In this document: piece after piece, positions 20,879 through 31,461 of the stretch | Numbering within the stretch: the stretch's first letter is position 1 | How the letters are laid out: each line of letters starts with the position of its first letter | Source: Orientallactaga sibirica | Lineage: Eukaryota > Chordata > Mammalia > Rodentia > Dipodidae | Direction: 5' to 3' | Assembly: GCA_036365145.1 (NCBI GenBank) | Contig: JAEOAD010000026.1 | Span: 2,919,501 to 2,983,500 of the forward strand | Length of the DNA: 64,000 nucleotides | Program-made: the position numbers and the translations under genes | The notes under the pieces: model-generated | The model's input: the letters and a program-made list of their open reading frames with translations, nothing else | The model's database searches: none | Told to the model about the DNA's origin: nothing

Positions 20879-21226
20879 TGTTGCAGTCAGGTTCGCATTG
20901 CTGGCAGAAATAACCCGACTAAGAGCAGCTTGTGGGAAAAAAGAGGTTTATTTTGGCTTACAGGCTCGAGGGGGAAGCTCCATGATGGCAGGAAAAACGA
21001 TGGCATGAGCAGAGGGTGGACATCACTCTGGTCAACATAAGGTGGACAACAGCAACAGGAGAGTGTGCCAAACACTGGCAAGGGGAAGCTGGCTATAATA
21101 CCCATAAGCCCGCCCCCAACAATACTCTGCCTCCAGGAGGTGTTAATTCCCAAGTTGCCATCAGCTGGGAACCTAGCATTCAGAACACTTGAAGTTTATG
21201 GGGGACACCTGAATCAAACCACCACA
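20879..21226 (-). mobile_element. MaLR-type solo LTR nested in DIP
   Basis: Runs TGTTGCAGTCAGG...ACCACCACA with AAGAGGTTTATTTTGGC (reverse polyA region). The 5-bp duplication AGACC lies at 20874-20878 and 21227-21231. It shows this LTR family was active after the tailed DIP family. Confidence 0.88.
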
Positions 21227-21296
21227 AGACCCTAGCACACCAGTTCTCTCTCTCACTGTCTCTCTCTCTCACTCTCACATAAAAAGGCATTCTGAA

Positions 21297-21453
21297 GCTG
21301 GGTGTGGTGGCACACGCCTTTAATCCCAGCACTCAGGAGGCAGAGGTAGGAGGATCACCGTGAGTCAAGGCCACCCTGAGACTACAGAGTGAATTCCAGG
21401 TCAGCCTGAGCTAGAGTGAGACCCTACCTTGAAAAACAAACAAACAAACAACA
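21297..21453 (+). mobile_element. B1 SINE nested in DIP tail
   Basis: Full B1. The target duplication AAAAAGGCATTCT / AAAAAGGCAGTCT lies at 21281-21293 and 21454-21466 inside the DIP tail. Confidence 0.88.
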
Positions 21454-21524
21454 AAAAAGGCAGTCTTTTGGGCTTGCCTAAAATAAAGAAATATTCACAG
21501 AGAGGTGTGTGAAGTCAGAGCACA

Positions 21525-21692
21525 CAGACGCTGGGCCAGCTTGGGTGAGCTCCTGCACCTCTCTGTGCCTCATTTTGTTCATGTCCGTCCTGAGTGTTGT
21601 GATGGCGCCTCCAGGAGGATCTGGGGAGGATGGAGGCGGTCACACTTGTAAAGCACCTACACAAAGTAAACAGTGCATTGTGTTCCTCATGG
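21525..21692 (+). mobile_element. MIR SINE
   Basis: CTGCACCTCTCTGTGCCTCA followed by TTTTGTTCATGTCCGTC and TTGTAAAGCACCTACACAAA fits MIR core and 3' region. Confidence 0.65.
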
Positions 21693-21716
21693 TAGTTCAT
21701 TAAGAAAAGGATGGAG

Positions 21717-21956
21717 GGGGCTGGAGAGATGGCTTAGCAGTTAAGGCGCCTGCCTCCTAAGCCTAAGAACGCTGGTTCCAATCTCCAGGTCCCACGTTTA
21801 GCCAGATGCAAAGTGACGCAAGGGCACAATGCCACACTTGACCACAAGGGGGCACACGCATATGGATTTTGTGTGCAGCAGCTGCTGGCATGCCCATCTC
21901 TCTCTGTCTCCCTCTCTCTTTATCTCTCTCTGTGTCTCTCTCTAAAAAAAAAAAAT
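21717..21956 (+). mobile_element. DIP SINE, long (L) subtype
   Basis: Carries GTTCCAATCTCCAGGTCC and GTGACGCAAGGGCACAATGC. First of three SINEs at one target, AAGAAAAGGATGGAG (21702-21716). Confidence 0.87.
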
Positions 21957-21972
21957 GAAAGAAAGATGGAGG

Positions 21973-22200
21973 GCTGGAGAAATGGATTAGCAGTTAAGAC
22001 ACTTGCCTGCAAAGCCAAAGGACCCAGGTTAGATTCCCCAGGACCCATGTAAGCCAGATGCACAAGGGGGCACATGCATCTGAAGTTCGTTTGCAGCAGC
22101 TGACACGCCCATTCTCACTATCTCTCTCTCTCTATCTCTCTCTCTGTGTGTGTATGTGTGTCTTGCAAATAAGTAGATAAAAATAAAAATATTTTTAAAA
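21973..22200 (+). mobile_element. DIP SINE, standard subtype
   Basis: Begins after AAGAAAGATGGAG (21960-21972), a second copy of the target that precedes the L-type DIP. Ends in AAAATATTTTTAAAAAAG. Confidence 0.87.
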
Positions 22201-22211
22201 AAGAAAGAAAA

Positions 22212-22378
22212 GGCTGGGTATGGTGGCGCACGTCTTTAATCCCAGCACTTGGGAGGTAGAGGTAGGAGGATCGCCATGAGTTCGAGACCATCCTGAGACT
22301 ACGTAGTGATTTCCAAGTCAACCTGGGCTAGAGTGAGACCCTACCTTGAAAAAAAAACAAAGAAACAAAAAAAAAGAA
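22212..22378 (+). mobile_element. B1 SINE
   Basis: Complete B1 with long A-rich tail. The third copy of the target, AAGAAAAGGACGGAG, is at 22402-22416. Confidence 0.87.
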
Positions 22379-22416
22379 GAAAAGAAACAATGAAAGACAG
22401 AAAGAAAAGGACGGAG

Positions 22417-23238
22417 TTACATAATTTATTAGTTTGCTGGTGCCCTGTCTTCTAGCACGTGAAGGTCAGGAGGATGGGGCCTCCCGGACAAAGTGGCACG
22501 GCTACCATGGCTGTCCCAGCAACCACCACCTGATTCTAGACCTCCAGGCCTGTGACCAGGGACAATAATGACTGAGGTGCTTTGGTTTTTGTTTTTGTTC
22601 TTGTGGGTTTTTTTTAATCAGCAGAGGGTAGACACGCTATTTCACAGGGTGGCTGTTTAAGTTTATACCTAGTTACGGCTGACTGCCTCCAATGATTGGT
22701 TAAGGGGGTGAGCTCCCATTTGTCCCCAATCAATGCGCAAACTGTAAACCAGCCAAATTGTTCATCTTGCAGCATCGAGCCTGCAGCCCGGGATGGCTCG
22801 TGATGGAGGAGCTGCTGGACCCACATCTTCCAGAGAGGGTGGCTGAATGGGGCACTGCCCAAGATCTGGGACAGAACAGTAGGTGACAGAGGCAGGACCA
22901 GGGCAAGGTCTTGGCTAAAGGAGGTAGAAGGCATGATCACACCCCAGAGTGGGTGCAGTCTGCAGGGGGTGCTGTGAGGCGTGCTCTTTGGCATTTCATC
23001 AGCTTCTACAAAAAGCCGCCCTAGAGCGGAGCCCCCAGGAAGGGAAACACAGAAGGCCTCGTAGGAGCTAAAAATAGGCTTTCCATCTGGACGACGCTAA
23101 GAGTTGGGGAAGCGTGTTTATAACGATGGCCCCGTGACAAGATGGCATTCACTCAGCCACGCCTTCATTAACTTGAAAGCTGTCTGTTAGCATCTAGGAT
23201 GAGCCAGGCATGGCTGTGAGCCCTCATACACGCCAACC
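22417..23238. other. single-copy sequence, no gene recognised
   Basis: No repeat family is clear. A T-rich run lies at 22587-22617. A 126-codon minus frame (22614-22994) lacks known motifs. Confidence 0.4.
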
Positions 23239-23258
23239 AGAAGCAAGAAACTGTTCCT

Positions 23259-23462
23259 GGGCTGGGGAAATGGCTTAGCCCGTTAAGGCGTTTGCCTGTG
23301 ACGCCTAAGGGCCCCGGTTCAATTCCCCGGGTCCCAAGTAATCCAGATGCACAAGGTGGCGCATGCGTCTGGAGTTCGTTTGCAGTGGCTGGAGGCCCTG
23401 GTGTGCCCATTCTCTCTCTCTCTATCTGACTCTTCCTTTCTGTCTCTTTTTCTCTCTCTCTA
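23259..23462 (+). mobile_element. DIP SINE
   Basis: Good head and B box (GGTTCAATTCCCC). Ends in a CT tract without AAATAAA. Flanks AGAAGCAAGAAACTG / AGAAGGGGAAACTG suggest an imperfect target duplication. Confidence 0.83.
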
Positions 23463-23540
23463 GAAGGGGAAACTGAGGCTAGTGAGGAACAGAAACCCAT
23501 CCAAACCCAGTCCCAAGGACTCAGAGGCCAAATGCATCCC
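23463..23540 (-). mobile_element. MIR fragment
   Basis: GGGGAAACTGAGGCTAGTGAGG is the reverse MIR core. The rest is lost. Confidence 0.5.
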
Positions 23541-23760
23541 CTTGACCTTGGAACCTCCTTGAGGACAGATTCAAGTCACTGACCCCTGACCCTTCCAGCC
23601 CCTGGAATGCTACATGGGGTGGGCACACAGGAAGTGCGCCAGGTTGACCCCATACTTTTGCCCACACCGTTCCCTCTGCCCGCCATGCCCTCTATCCTTC
23701 TCTTAGGTTTGATACCTTTCAGCCAAGGCTCAGCCCTGGGCCTCCTTCATGCACAGGTCA
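23541..23760 (+). mobile_element. L2-like LINE 3' fragments
   Basis: AACCTCCTTGAGGACAG (23549-) and CCGTTCCCTCTGCCCGCC (23667-) both resemble L2 3' sequence. They are in the reverse of their usual order, so two fragments or a rearrangement. Confidence 0.5.
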
Positions 23761-23931
23761 GCAGGGCTATAGCCCCACTGGGAGGACCAGGCACTCAGGG
23801 AAAGGTGACACAGAGTCCCACCTGTGGCAGGTTCCATGCACCCACATGAAGGAGCGAATCATCCCGGATGTGTTCTATAGAGTGCAGAGGCCTGGAAACC
23901 TCAGGGGACAAAAACAGACCTTTATATTAAA

Positions 23932-24136
23932 TATTTTATCATTTACTTATTTATTTATTTCAAGAGAGAGCAAGAGAGACAGAATGGGCGCACCAGGGCC
24001 TCTGGCCACTGCAAAGATGAATTCCAGATGCACGTGCCACCATGTGCATCTGGCTTATATGAGTACTGGGCAATCGAACCTGGGTCCTTGGGCTTGGGAG
24101 GCAAGCACCTGACCCTCTAAGCCATCTCTCTGGCCC
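23932..24136 (-). mobile_element. DIP SINE
   Basis: Minus copy with ATTTATTT tail and recognisable head GGCCAGAGAGATGGC. A 1-3 base change in the first box is seen. Confidence 0.85.
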
Positions 24137-24828
24137 GAACATGATCCCAGGGGCAATGATGTCCTGGCAGCGGATGGCAGAAGAGACATTTCCAACAGCT
24201 GCTCCAGCAGGCTTCAGACTCACTGCCAGAACCGTGTCTCTGCCCTCTGTGGAACCGTCCCCGGGTGGACGCACGCTGCATTACCACATCTTGGAAGCCA
24301 GTCTGTGACTATCTGCTGAATCAAAGACCGCCCATTAAACAAAAGGCCGCCACCAAACCTCACTATCAACTCCTTCCATGCACAGCAATTAAGATGTGTG
24401 TTCTGCTCATTAGCAGGAAATTGACACGGATGCATCCTGCTCTGTACATTTCCACGGAGCTCCCTGCACCTGTTGGGCAAGAAAGCAGGAGAAACAAAAC
24501 AAAGTCTGCAATAACCATTCTGGGGGAAAAAAAAAATCAGAAGTTTTTTTTAACAAACACTTTTAGAAGCCCCACACCCCGCCAAAAAAAAATTAGCAGC
24601 TGGACTCTTGGGCACCCCGCCTCATGTGCAGAGACTCCCCTTCGCCTCAGGCTGCTGGAATGCTCCATCAATGTCGCCATGTCTCGAGGTGCCTGGCGGA
24701 CAACCTGAGCCTCGTGCCATGGTGGAGAGGGGCACGGTGTGTGTTGGTGAGAACCGTCAGCCCTGAGAGACTCATGGAGAGCTGACCTCTGTAGAGGGCC
24801 AAAGGGGTCCCCAAAACTTAGAGACAAA
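24137..24828. other. single-copy sequence, conserved-element-like
   Basis: AT-balanced text with TCATTAGCAGGAAATTGAC and CAGCAATTAAGATGTG. No SINE is present. It looks like a possible conserved non-coding element, by inspection only. Confidence 0.35.
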
Positions 24829-25226
24829 ACCTGGCGTGGTGGAGCACACCTTTAATCCCAGCTCTTAAGAGGCAAAGGTAGGGGGCTGGAGAGATGGCTT
24901 AGCAGTTAAGGTATATGCCTGTGAAGCCTAAGAACTCAGGTTCGATCTCCAGGTCCCACGTAAGCCAGATGCACATGATGGTGCACGTGTATGGACTTCG
25001 TTTGCTGTAGCTCGAGGCCCTGGCATGCCCATTCTCTCTCTGTGTGTCTCTCCCTCTCTCTGTCTCTAATAAATAAATAAATAAATAAAAATAAAATCTT
25101 TTTTTTAAAAAAAGGCAAAGGTAGGAGAATCACAGTGAGTTCAAGGCCAGCCTGCGATTACAGAGTGAATTCCAGGTCAGCCTGGGCTAGAGTGAGACCC
25201 TACCTCAGGAAAAAAAAAAAAAAAAA
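24829..25226 (+). mobile_element. B1 SINE split by a DIP
   Basis: B1 segments 24829-24882 and 25113-25226 are separated by a DIP that duplicated AGGCAAAGGTAGG (24870-24882 and 25113-25125). Confidence 0.88.
24883..25112 (+). mobile_element. DIP SINE nested in B1
   Basis: Standard copy with (AAAT)n, AAAATCTTTTTTTT and A tail. The 13-bp target duplication is inside B1. Confidence 0.9.
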
Positions 25227-26086
25227 CCTTAGCTACCAGAGGTCACTTGGTCAAGGTAGGCAGTGCATCTTCATGCCAGCACCCAGACATGCGGCCCACC
25301 CTGGCTGCTGCGATCTCCCACATCTGTTTCAGGACACCCCACACAGCCGACGACCACACACACGGTAGCTACTTTGTTTCTATGGGGACATCAGTCACTG
25401 GGTTGGGAGATGCTGTAATCGGGGGTGTGAACCTGCGTCCATTTCTCAAAGGGTCACATGCAAAGGGGCAAGGGTGAGGAGGCCAACATCATCGTTTGAG
25501 GGGAAACGAATTGAGCCACAAGAAGCAGATGGGTGCAAACATGCGTGATGACTTCAGGGGGCCACGTGGGGCTAAGAGGGGTTTCAAATGACACACGGAG
25601 AGTAGAGAAGTGTTCTCTGAGAAGCCGACGTGGGGAGAGAGCTGAATGAACGAAGGCACAGTCACGCAGATAAGGATGGAGAGAGCAACTCACTGCGAGA
25701 AGAGCAGGTGCAGAGGTCCTGGGGCAGGGCCGTGCTTGGGTTGTGCCGGGGCTGAATCAGTGAGGAGAGAGCCTGGAGGTGAAGACGCGTGGCTGAATGA
25801 GAGGGGCAGCCACTGCAGGGCTGTGAGCTGCGAGATGGCCACGGTGGGCAGTACACTGTGTGCGGGTCATGTGTGAGAGCACTCCCTAAAGAAGCCAGGG
25901 CAGAGGTCAGCTAAGGAAGGAAGCTGTTCAATTAAGCTCACCCAGGGCTTTTGGTCTGGACTGTGGCTCACTAAACTCCAAAAGGAGAAAATGACATGTC
26001 ACCCAAGAGTGTGTATGTGTGTGTACACACCCACGCATGCTCCTTCATGCACAAGCTGTGAACTTTGCTAAATGCAGAGCCTGGTT
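25227..26086. other. single-copy sequence with a possible ancient repeat
   Basis: 25560-25960 has the purine-rich GGGCTGAATCAGTGAGGAG style of an old interspersed repeat I cannot name. Nothing else is recognised. Confidence 0.35.
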
Positions 26087-26102
26087 AAGAAACCCTAGAA
26101 TG

Positions 26103-26438
26103 GAGTTGGAGAAATGGCTCAGCAGTTAAGATGCTTGCCTGCAAAGCCTAAGGACCTGGGATCGATTTCCCAGTACCCATGTAAAGCCAGATGTACAAAG
26201 TGGCGCATACATAATGGAATTTGTTTGCACTGGCTGGAGGCCCTGGTGTGCTTATTCTCTCTCCTCCCTCCTCCCTCCTCCCTCTCTCTCTCCTTGTAAA
26301 TAAATATTTGGGGGAGGGAAGGTGGCGGGGTTTCGAGGTGGGGTCTCAGTCTAGTTCAGGCTGACCTGGAATTCACTATGTACTCTCAGGGTGGCCTCAA
26401 ACCCATGACGATCCTCCTATCTCTGCCTCCTGAGTAAA
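26103..26438. mobile_element. DIP(+)/B1(-) pair with one target duplication
   Basis: A DIP (26103-about 26310, plus) is directly followed by a 5'-truncated B1 in minus orientation (about 26325-26438). One 16-bp duplication, AAGAAACCCTAGAATG, flanks the pair (26087-26102 and 26439-26454). Confidence 0.82.
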
Positions 26439-26454
26439 AAGAAACCCTAGAATG

Positions 26455-26818
26455 ATCAGAAATCGCCGCTGCATTAGGTGAAAATCCATTCAGCCTTAGC
26501 TGTACTCTGAGCACCATAGCAGGAAGTCCCGGCCACTCTGGGGCCCAGAATAAGATGCTCTATTCACAAGGGCTTATGGGAGGAGGGGTAGGAAAAGTTT
26601 TGCACATTCGGGGGAGAGGGGCCTGTGAGCGCTAGAACACAGAGGCACTCATTTGAATGGAGCCTCTGGGAAGCCTTCCTGGAGGAGGTGGCATCTGAGC
26701 TGGGGGTCCGTCAGCAGGCTCTGGCAGTTGTTTGTACGCATCTGCCGGTTCTTGGATCCAATTGGACTAACCGAAACCATCTCTATGGTGATGGCAGGCT
26801 TGGCATCCCCTTCTGTTT
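26455..26818. other. single-copy sequence with old-repeat flavour
   Basis: GGAAGCCTTCCTGGAGGAGG resembles a common ancient mammalian repeat I cannot name. Confidence 0.35.
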
Positions 26819-27030
26819 TAAAAAAAAATATTTTATTATTTATTTATTTATCAGAGAGAGAGAGAATGAAAGAGAGAGAATAGGCACACCAGGGCCTCTA
26901 GCCACTGCAAACAAACTCCAGATGCATGCGCCATCATGTGCATCTGGCTTTCGTGGGATCTGGAGAATCGAACCTGGATCCTTAGGTTTCACAGGCAAGT
27001 GCCTTAACCACTAAGCCATCCCTCCAGCCC
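26819..27030 (-). mobile_element. DIP SINE
   Basis: Complete minus-strand copy. Flanks ATCCCCTTCTG and TTCCCCTTCTA suggest a short target duplication. Confidence 0.87.
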
Positions 27031-27944
27031 CCCTTTCCCCTTCTATCTTGTTGCTTTTCTCCCAAGTGTCTTCTCTGGGGCTCTGCACCAGGGAAGCAGC
27101 CCATGAGCGAGGAGGAGGTGGGGAGCTCACGGGCAGCCATGGTGGGCTCCAGCGCCCGCGTGAGCTCTGTCAGGAACAGAAGCAGGGTTGTATGCCAGGG
27201 CGAGGAGCGTTGCTGGCTTCTCAGGGGCGATGTGGAGCCACAGAGGGTCCTGAGCAGGCACATGCCTTGGTTTGAACCTGGCAGGTGACAACCATAGATT
27301 TGAATGATGTCAGCGCCAAGAGGTGACTTCACTTGGAAACGAAGAGCTGTCCCAGCCTTTGCTGGGCTCCCTAGTCCCTCTGTCCCTGTGTGGTCAGGAG
27401 ATGGGGGGAGGGAGAACAGGCTGCAGGTCTGGGAATGGACAAAGGGTTTCCATGGCAACCTTTGCTCACCCTTAGCCAAGGTAGCTATGCAAATTCCTCA
27501 GGCATCATTCCCAGGGACCTTGAAGCCTGCACCCCAGGCAGCCCAGAGCCTGATTTTAGCGAGACTGGGACTCTTCAGAATTGGAGGGGAGGTCGGGAGT
27601 GTGGACATAAAGCTGTGTTCTTCTGGAGTCGGGTGGGGTGCCAGGTAGCACTTGGAAGTCCCTATCCCTGGTCTTCGGTGCTCGCTATCTCTCTCCCCTC
27701 CAGGAAGGAACTCTCTAAGGCCTACACTTCTCCTGCTGGCAGATGCCCTAGGCCATCAGGGCTCAGGATTTGGGCAGACCTGATGGCCACTTTCAAGGCC
27801 ACTGGGAAGGCTGAGATGCTGGTTTCTGGCTCCCTAGGCAATGCCTGGCTCGGGATAAGCAGCACAATGTGCCAGGAGCTATTCTGCTCTCTGGCATTGT
27901 TATTAAGGAATGCCAGCCTGCTTCTCATGACACCGGCACGGGCT
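27031..27944. other. single-copy sequence, no gene recognised
   Basis: A 214-codon open frame (27390-28034 +) spans this region and part of a MIR. It has no known motif or favourable start and is not called. Confidence 0.4.
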
Positions 27945-28040
27945 ACTTCTCAGACTGGCCGTGCACTGGCGTGTGACCTTGACAGAGTCAGTTCCCTTCT
28001 GTACCATAGCTTGTCCCTAGGCGTCCCTTCCTGAGCACCC
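27945..28040 (+). mobile_element. MIR fragment
   Basis: GTGTGACCTTGACAGAGTCA then GTTCCCTTCTGTACCATAG follow the MIR core. Confidence 0.5.
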
Positions 28041-28195
28041 GGCTGTTATTATGGTTCATGTTGTCACTGCTGTTATGGTATTACTGGCATTATTGCTGCT
28101 AGTATCATTAAGATTATAACCTCTCTGCCACGGGCCCCTGATGCAAAGAGCAAAGAGAGTGAGCCCTGTATTAAAAAAAAAAAAAAAAAAAAAAA

Positions 28196-28396
28196 CAGGA
28201 CTAGAGTGATGGCTTACTAATTGAAGAGTTTGCATGTAAAGCCAAAGGACCCAGGTTCAATTCCCCATGACCCACGTAAGCCAGATGCACAAAGGTGCAC
28301 ATGCATCTGGAGTTTGTTTTCAATGGCTGGTGGCCCTGGTGTGTCCATTCTCTCTCTCTCTCTCAAATAAATAAATAAAATAAAAGTTTTAAAAAG
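28196..28396 (+). mobile_element. DIP SINE
   Basis: Preceded by an A-run (28173-28195). Good B box (GGTTCAATTCCCC), short CT tract, AAATAAATAAAATAAAAG tail. Confidence 0.85.
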
Positions 28397-28417
28397 ACCT
28401 TAGAAAAATATTTTTAA

Positions 28418-28522
28418 AATTTTAACAGGGTCTCGCGGTGTAGCTCAGGCTGACCTGGGACTCACAGTCCTCTGGCCTCAGCTTCCTGAGTACTGGGGTG
28501 ACATGTGCAACATGCCTGTCTT
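28418..28522 (-). mobile_element. B1 SINE, old partial
   Basis: GGTCTCGCGGTGTAGCTCAG, CTGACCTGGGACTCAC and CCTCAGCTTCCTGAGTAC, reverse orientation. Confidence 0.75.
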
Positions 28523-28536
28523 GAGATGATCTGTTT

Positions 28537-28725
28537 CGGGCTGAAGAGATGACTTAGCAGTTAAGGCGCTTGCCTGCGAAGCCCAAGGACCCAGGTTCGA
28601 TTCTCCATGTCCCACGTTAGCCAGATGCATCTGGAGTTTATTTGCAGCGGGCTAGAGGCCCTGGCGCACCCATTCTCTCTCTCTCTCTCTGCCTCTGTCC
28701 CTCTGTATCTAATAAATAAATAAAT
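28537..28725 (+). mobile_element. DIP SINE
   Basis: Body carries a 14-bp internal deletion (GATGCATCTGGAG joined directly). The target duplication is GATCTGTTT / AGTCTGTTT. Confidence 0.87.
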
Positions 28726-28913
28726 AGTCTGTTTTGTTGAGAAACTACCATGTGAAGAAGATGAAGCAAACTCCTTGCCCTCCCCTGTGGGAGACAGTTA
28801 CAAGAGCAGGGTCAGTGGAAATGGAGTCAGCATCACACATTCACCAAGACAGGATCACGTCTGGCCAGAGAGAGATTAGGCAAGTCCATCCTTCACTGTC
28901 TATGAGTGCCCAA

Positions 28914-28957
<44 letters not shown>

Positions 28958-29133
28958 CTGTACCATGTCTGGGCTGGAAAGCCACTTCTGTCCCACGTGA
29001 CCCTAAATTTGATCACGATTCCCCAATTTAGACTGTTATGAGACCCAAACCTTGCTGCCAGGGAAAAGTGAATCCATTTGAAACTCACCATGAGCTAGAC
29101 CAGCCACACCTCCCATCCATGCACAGGGAGCTC
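28726..29133. other. single-copy sequence with (CT)n
   Basis: (CT)n at 28915-28952. Nothing else is recognised. Confidence 0.4.
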
Positions 29134-29187
29134 TGTGGTGGTTTGATTCAGGTGTCCCCCATAAACTTCAGTGTTCTGAATGCTAGT
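29134..29187 (+). mobile_element. MaLR LTR 5' fragment
   Basis: TGTGGTGGTTTGATTCAGG followed by TGTCCCCCATAAACTTCAGT is the 5' end of the LTR type at 20879 and 51521. The remainder is absent. Confidence 0.7.
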
Positions 29188-30397
29188 CCTGACTGCATTC
29201 AAGCTCCTACCCTGGTCATAATCATGAATGTCCTGCTTTTCTTAGTACAGTTAAAATAGAGCCCTACATGGTTAATGCAACAGCAGATTCTCATCACTCC
29301 ATCAGTTAATAAAAAAAAAAAAAAAAAAAAGCTCATTTTTTTTCTTTCCCTTTCTTTCTTTTACTGAGCAGTGCTGGAAGGAAGAAAAGATAATATTTCT
29401 CAGCAACATGAGTATCAGAGCTTTCAACCCACTAGTACTTTTTCTTACAAGAGAGTCAATTAATCCCACAACCTTTCTCCGGGGCTATGATCATTCATTG
29501 AATTAAATGCAATATTTGTCGAATACCTGTGGCATCTAAAAATGTTTACTGCCTAGAATTGGTGCTGTCATGAGTACACGTATTGTTGGGACTCTCCTAA
29601 TTGTGGTTGTTAATCACCCCTTATCAGCACAATAAACCACGTTCTAATGCATTTCTCTGTGACACCTCTGGGTCTCAAATTCCCCATCGGATGAATGAGG
29701 GTGACCTTGTGAACCATGAGGCCCCAGGAGATCATTTGCGTGGTGCTGGGGATGAAGGTGCTGGAAGGCTTTGCCAAGATCAAATGTGACTATGTTACCG
29801 TCATCTGAGTTGACACGTAGTGACAGCTCTGTCATCCCGCTAAGGACCACCCCCCCCACCGTCCCGCCCCACAGACCATCATCCCACATTGGAACCACCT
29901 ACCCGCTGCCACTCCTTTTTGTCTGCATCAAGCAAGTGCCTGAGGGCTATCGACCAGCTGTGGAGGGCGCCCACTGGTCTCCAAACACACGGTCAGTCTT
30001 GCCTTTGAGCCAGGGTAGACCCGTGTGCAGCAGGCATCTTGCAGGCGGCTGGTGAGGACCCGCTGTCTGCTCCACCCAGTCCCAAGATGACCACAGATGG
30101 CCGCCTCCACCCGCCTCTGGGCACACCGAACCAGCACGAGGCCAAGGCCCATCTGCCCACCAAGAACAGCAGGTTGACCCGGGATCTTATTGAACTTACT
30201 GAACCCTAGATCCCAAATGGCACCCAGTTCCGTGGGTGCCTCATGTGCACTCAAGTTTAGGGGGTGCTGACCTGGAGAATAAGAAGAAGAAGGTGTAAGG
30301 AGAAAAGAATTCCGGGGTGGGAGTCACCCTAACTTCCTGTGATTTCCGTACTTGTTTTTGGTTTCACATCTGAAGGTCACACACTCCACTTGAGATC
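29188..30397. other. single-copy sequence, weak MIR-like patch
   Basis: An A-run lies at 29311-29330. GTCTCAAATTCCCCATCGGA at about 29672 is faintly MIR-like. No exon is recognised. Confidence 0.35.
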
Positions 30398-30414
30398 TTT
30401 GGAAAATCTTTTTT

Positions 30415-30592
30415 TGTTGGGGGTTTTTGTTTTGTTTTGTTTCATTTCGTTTTTTCGAGGTAGGGTCTTGCTCTAGCCCAGGCTGACCTGGAATTTACTA
30501 TGTAGTCTCAGGGTGGCCTCGAACTCACGGCGATCCTCCTACCTCTGCCTCCCAAGTGTTGGGATTAAAGGCTTGCGCCACCACACCAAGCT
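30415..30592 (-). mobile_element. B1 SINE
   Basis: Full-length minus B1 with (TTTTG)n tail. First of three minus SINEs flanked jointly by TTGGAAAATCTTTTTTT (30397-30413) and GTGGAGAATTTTTTT (31036-31050). Confidence 0.88.
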
Positions 30593-30815
30593 TTGTTGTT
30601 GTTGTTGTTTGTTTGTTTTTGAGAGAGAGAAAGAGGCAGAGAGAGGGAGAGAGGGAGAGAGAGAATGGGCCCATCAGGGCCTTCAACTGCTGCAAACAAA
30701 CTCCAGACACATGCACCACCTTGTGCATCCGGCTTACATGGGTCCTGGAGAATCAAACATGGGTCATTTGGCCTTGCAAGCAAGTGCCTTAACCATTAAG
30801 CTATTTCTCCAGCCC
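30593..30815 (-). mobile_element. DIP SINE
   Basis: Minus copy with (TTG)n tail. Head is GGGCTGGAGAAATAGC. Middle member of the triple cluster. Confidence 0.87.
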
Positions 30816-30821
30816 ACGGGC

Positions 30822-31034
30822 TTTATTTATTTATTTATTTATTTAATAGTCTATTTATTTATTTGCAAGCCGAGAGAGACAGAATAGGTACATCAGGGCC
30901 TCCAGCCACTGCAAACGAACTCCAGACACATGTGCCACCTTGTGCATCTGGCTTTATGGGGATACTAAGGAATCGAACCTGGGTCATTAGGCTTTGCAGG
31001 CAAGCGCCTTAACCGCTGACCCATCTCTCCAGCC
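30822..31034 (-). mobile_element. DIP SINE
   Basis: Minus copy with long ATTT tail. Last member of the triple cluster. Head is GGCTGGAGAGATGGGTCAG. Confidence 0.87.
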
Positions 31035-31194
31035 TGTGGAGAATTTTTTTTTTTTTTACCAGACCATCCCTGCCAATCTGGATGCTGCAAGGGTTCCAAA
31101 GAACCACGTTAACGGTTTGGCCTCAAGGTGGCGCAGGAACAGGAGCCTTCGGAGGCTTGGTGGGGGACCTTCTGGTCACTGAAGGCATGGAGCC

Positions 31195-31340
31195 CCAGAC
31201 TGTTCCTCTTCCTCCTGGCTAAGGAAGTGAGCAGTATTCCCCTCCACACACTGCAGAGCATCACCATCTGCATGCCTTTCGGATAACCCAACGCTTGAAC
31301 TTGGACTGGAATCGCCAGATCTCTGAGCCAAAATAACCCT
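31195..31340 (+). mobile_element. possible LTR remnant
   Basis: ACTTGGACTGGAATCGCCAG followed by CTCTGAGCCAAAATAACCC looks like the polyA-side end of an old LTR. Ends undefined. Confidence 0.35.
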
Positions 31341-31461
31341 TTTCCCTTTATGAATCAATACCCGTCCATCCATGTTTACTGCTGCAGCGTTCCCAACAGC
31401 CAAGAACAGAACCAGCCTAGATGGTTGTCAAGAGAATCGGGTACCTAGACACAGTGAACTT

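Larger units (their letters stand above)
20706..21484 (+). mobile_element. DIP SINE, tailed (L2) subtype, doubly interrupted
   Basis: Host segments are 20706-20878, 21227-21296 and 21454-21484. It has the L2 insert (CACACAAGGTCACACGCGTG) and the tail AGTCTTTTGGGCTTGCCT. An LTR and a B1 are inserted in it. Confidence 0.82.

Noticed and set aside
27390..28034. 214-codon plus frame
   Set aside because: It ends inside a MIR remnant and shows no recognisable protein.
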